A DNA stretch of 64,000 nucleotides from Blattabacterium cuenoti. GTDB lineage: Bacteria > Bacteroidota > Bacteroidia > Flavobacteriales > Blattabacteriaceae. The stretch lies in contig NZ_CP059205.1 in NCBI RefSeq assembly GCF_014251995.1, forward strand, positions 248,001 to 312,000, given 5' to 3'. How positions within the stretch are numbered: position 1 is the first letter of the stretch; each line of letters starts with the position of its first letter. Positions 63,646 through 64,000 of the stretch are shown here, one piece after another. The translations under genes were made by a program, and so were the position numbers. Under the pieces are notes generated by a model, which worked only from the letters and a program-made list of their open reading frames with translations, did no database searches and was not told the DNA's origin.

Positions 63646-63982
63646 TTTTTTTCGAAAATTTATTTCTTCTTCTTTCTGCATATTTTATTCCAAATTTATT
63701 TAATTTAACAGTTAAGAAACGTAATATGCGTTCATCTTGTCTTAATCTCAATTCTAAATCAGATACCAAATCAGATTTTAATAAAAATTCAAACAAATGA
63801 TAACAACCACTTTGTTTTTTTTGAATAGGATAAGCCAGTTTTTTCAGCCCCCAGTGTTCCTGATAAATAATTTTTCCTTTTTTTTTAATCAGATAATCTT
63901 CATATTCTTTTGCTGTTTCCTTTGCTTGATCATCAGATAATATAGGTGTGATTATCATGATATTTTCGTAATGTTTAAGCAC
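63635..63982 (-). CDS. rpsF: 30S ribosomal protein S6
   Basis: A ferredoxin-fold protein that pairs with S18. The sequence starts MLKHYENIMIITPILSDDQA and includes WGLKKLAYPIQKKQSGCYHL and LRQDERILRFLTVKL, all S6 marks. At 115 residues it is normal. It is the first gene of the rpsF-rpsR-rplI set; its promoter lies at or beyond the window end, where only 18 bp remain. Confidence 0.96.
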   Translation of the reverse strand: MLKHYENIMIITPILSDDQAKETAKEYEDYLIKKKGKIIYQEHWGLKKLAYPIQKKQSGCYHLFEFLLKSDLVSDLELRLRQDERILRFLTVKLNKFGIKYAERRRNKFSKKNEK

Positions 63983-64000
63983 ATTAATTAATTTAACTAA

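Noticed and set aside
1-64000. CRISPR arrays, insertion sequences, restriction or toxin systems
   Set aside because: No spaced direct repeats, transposase motifs, terminal inverted repeats with target duplications or defence genes were found on either strand.

Overview
This window is AT-rich, gene-dense chromosomal DNA from a reduced-genome Bacteroidota, most likely a Blattabacterium-type cockroach endosymbiont of the Flavobacteriia. The evidence is protein sequence of flavobacterial type throughout, very strong A/T bias with long poly-A tracts, mostly very short gaps between genes, no insertion sequences, prophage, CRISPR or restriction genes, and retention of nearly complete peptidoglycan, division and aromatic amino acid pathways plus a mevalonate-pathway gene. 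The genus is an inference. The phylum and endosymbiont lifestyle are well supported by gene content.

Layout. 1-8.1 kb: the tail of an OmpA-like protein, then tatC, ychF, an M42 peptidase, dapF, an HtrA/Do protease, an LptF/LptG-family permease and tgt. 8.2-24.2 kb: one long + strand division and cell wall cluster, rsmH-ftsL-ftsI-murE-mraY-murD-ftsW-murG-murC-ftsQ-ftsA-ftsZ, followed by hisS. 24.2-38.1 kb: short runs on alternating strands with pnuC, a phosphopantetheinyl transferase, mrp, a degenerate purine nucleoside phosphorylase relative, murB, a YtxH/holin-like pair, rlmB, pheS, cvpA, a LuxE-like protein, a PiT phosphate transporter, ruvA, der and trmD. 38.1-38.5 kb: the only gap over 300 bp. 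38.5-50.4 kb: gyrB, uppP, truB, rpsP, tRNA-Gln, gltP, mvaD, tRNA-His, an aspartate-type aminotransferase, rsmG, a cytosine-deaminase-like amidohydrolase, lysS and lipB. 50.4-61.2 kb: a long minus-strand run, which in transcription order is pheA, aminotransferase, tyrA, DAHP synthase/chorismate mutase, metK, fabI, rpe, dnaG, peroxiredoxin and mtaB. 61.5-64.0 kb: mntH, then rplI-rpsR-rpsF on the minus strand.

How the genes work together. The division cluster, murB, dapF and uppP supply most of a meso-diaminopimelate peptidoglycan pathway; MurE carries the DNPR motif expected for mDAP addition. The aromatic run makes phenylalanine and tyrosine, fitting a nutritional symbiont whose host needs tyrosine for its cuticle. 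gltP, pnuC, the PiT transporter and mntH import dicarboxylates/glutamate, NAD precursors, phosphate and metals.

The most notable signals are: murD interrupted by a frameshift exactly at a 14-A tract, a candidate for polymerase-slippage rescue; a purine nucleoside phosphorylase relative whose active-site motifs have been replaced while the frame stays open; two overlapping palindromes immediately before gyrB; and a leader with nested inverted repeats upstream of mntH. I found no clearly new multi-gene system; the window is mainly conserved housekeeping content.
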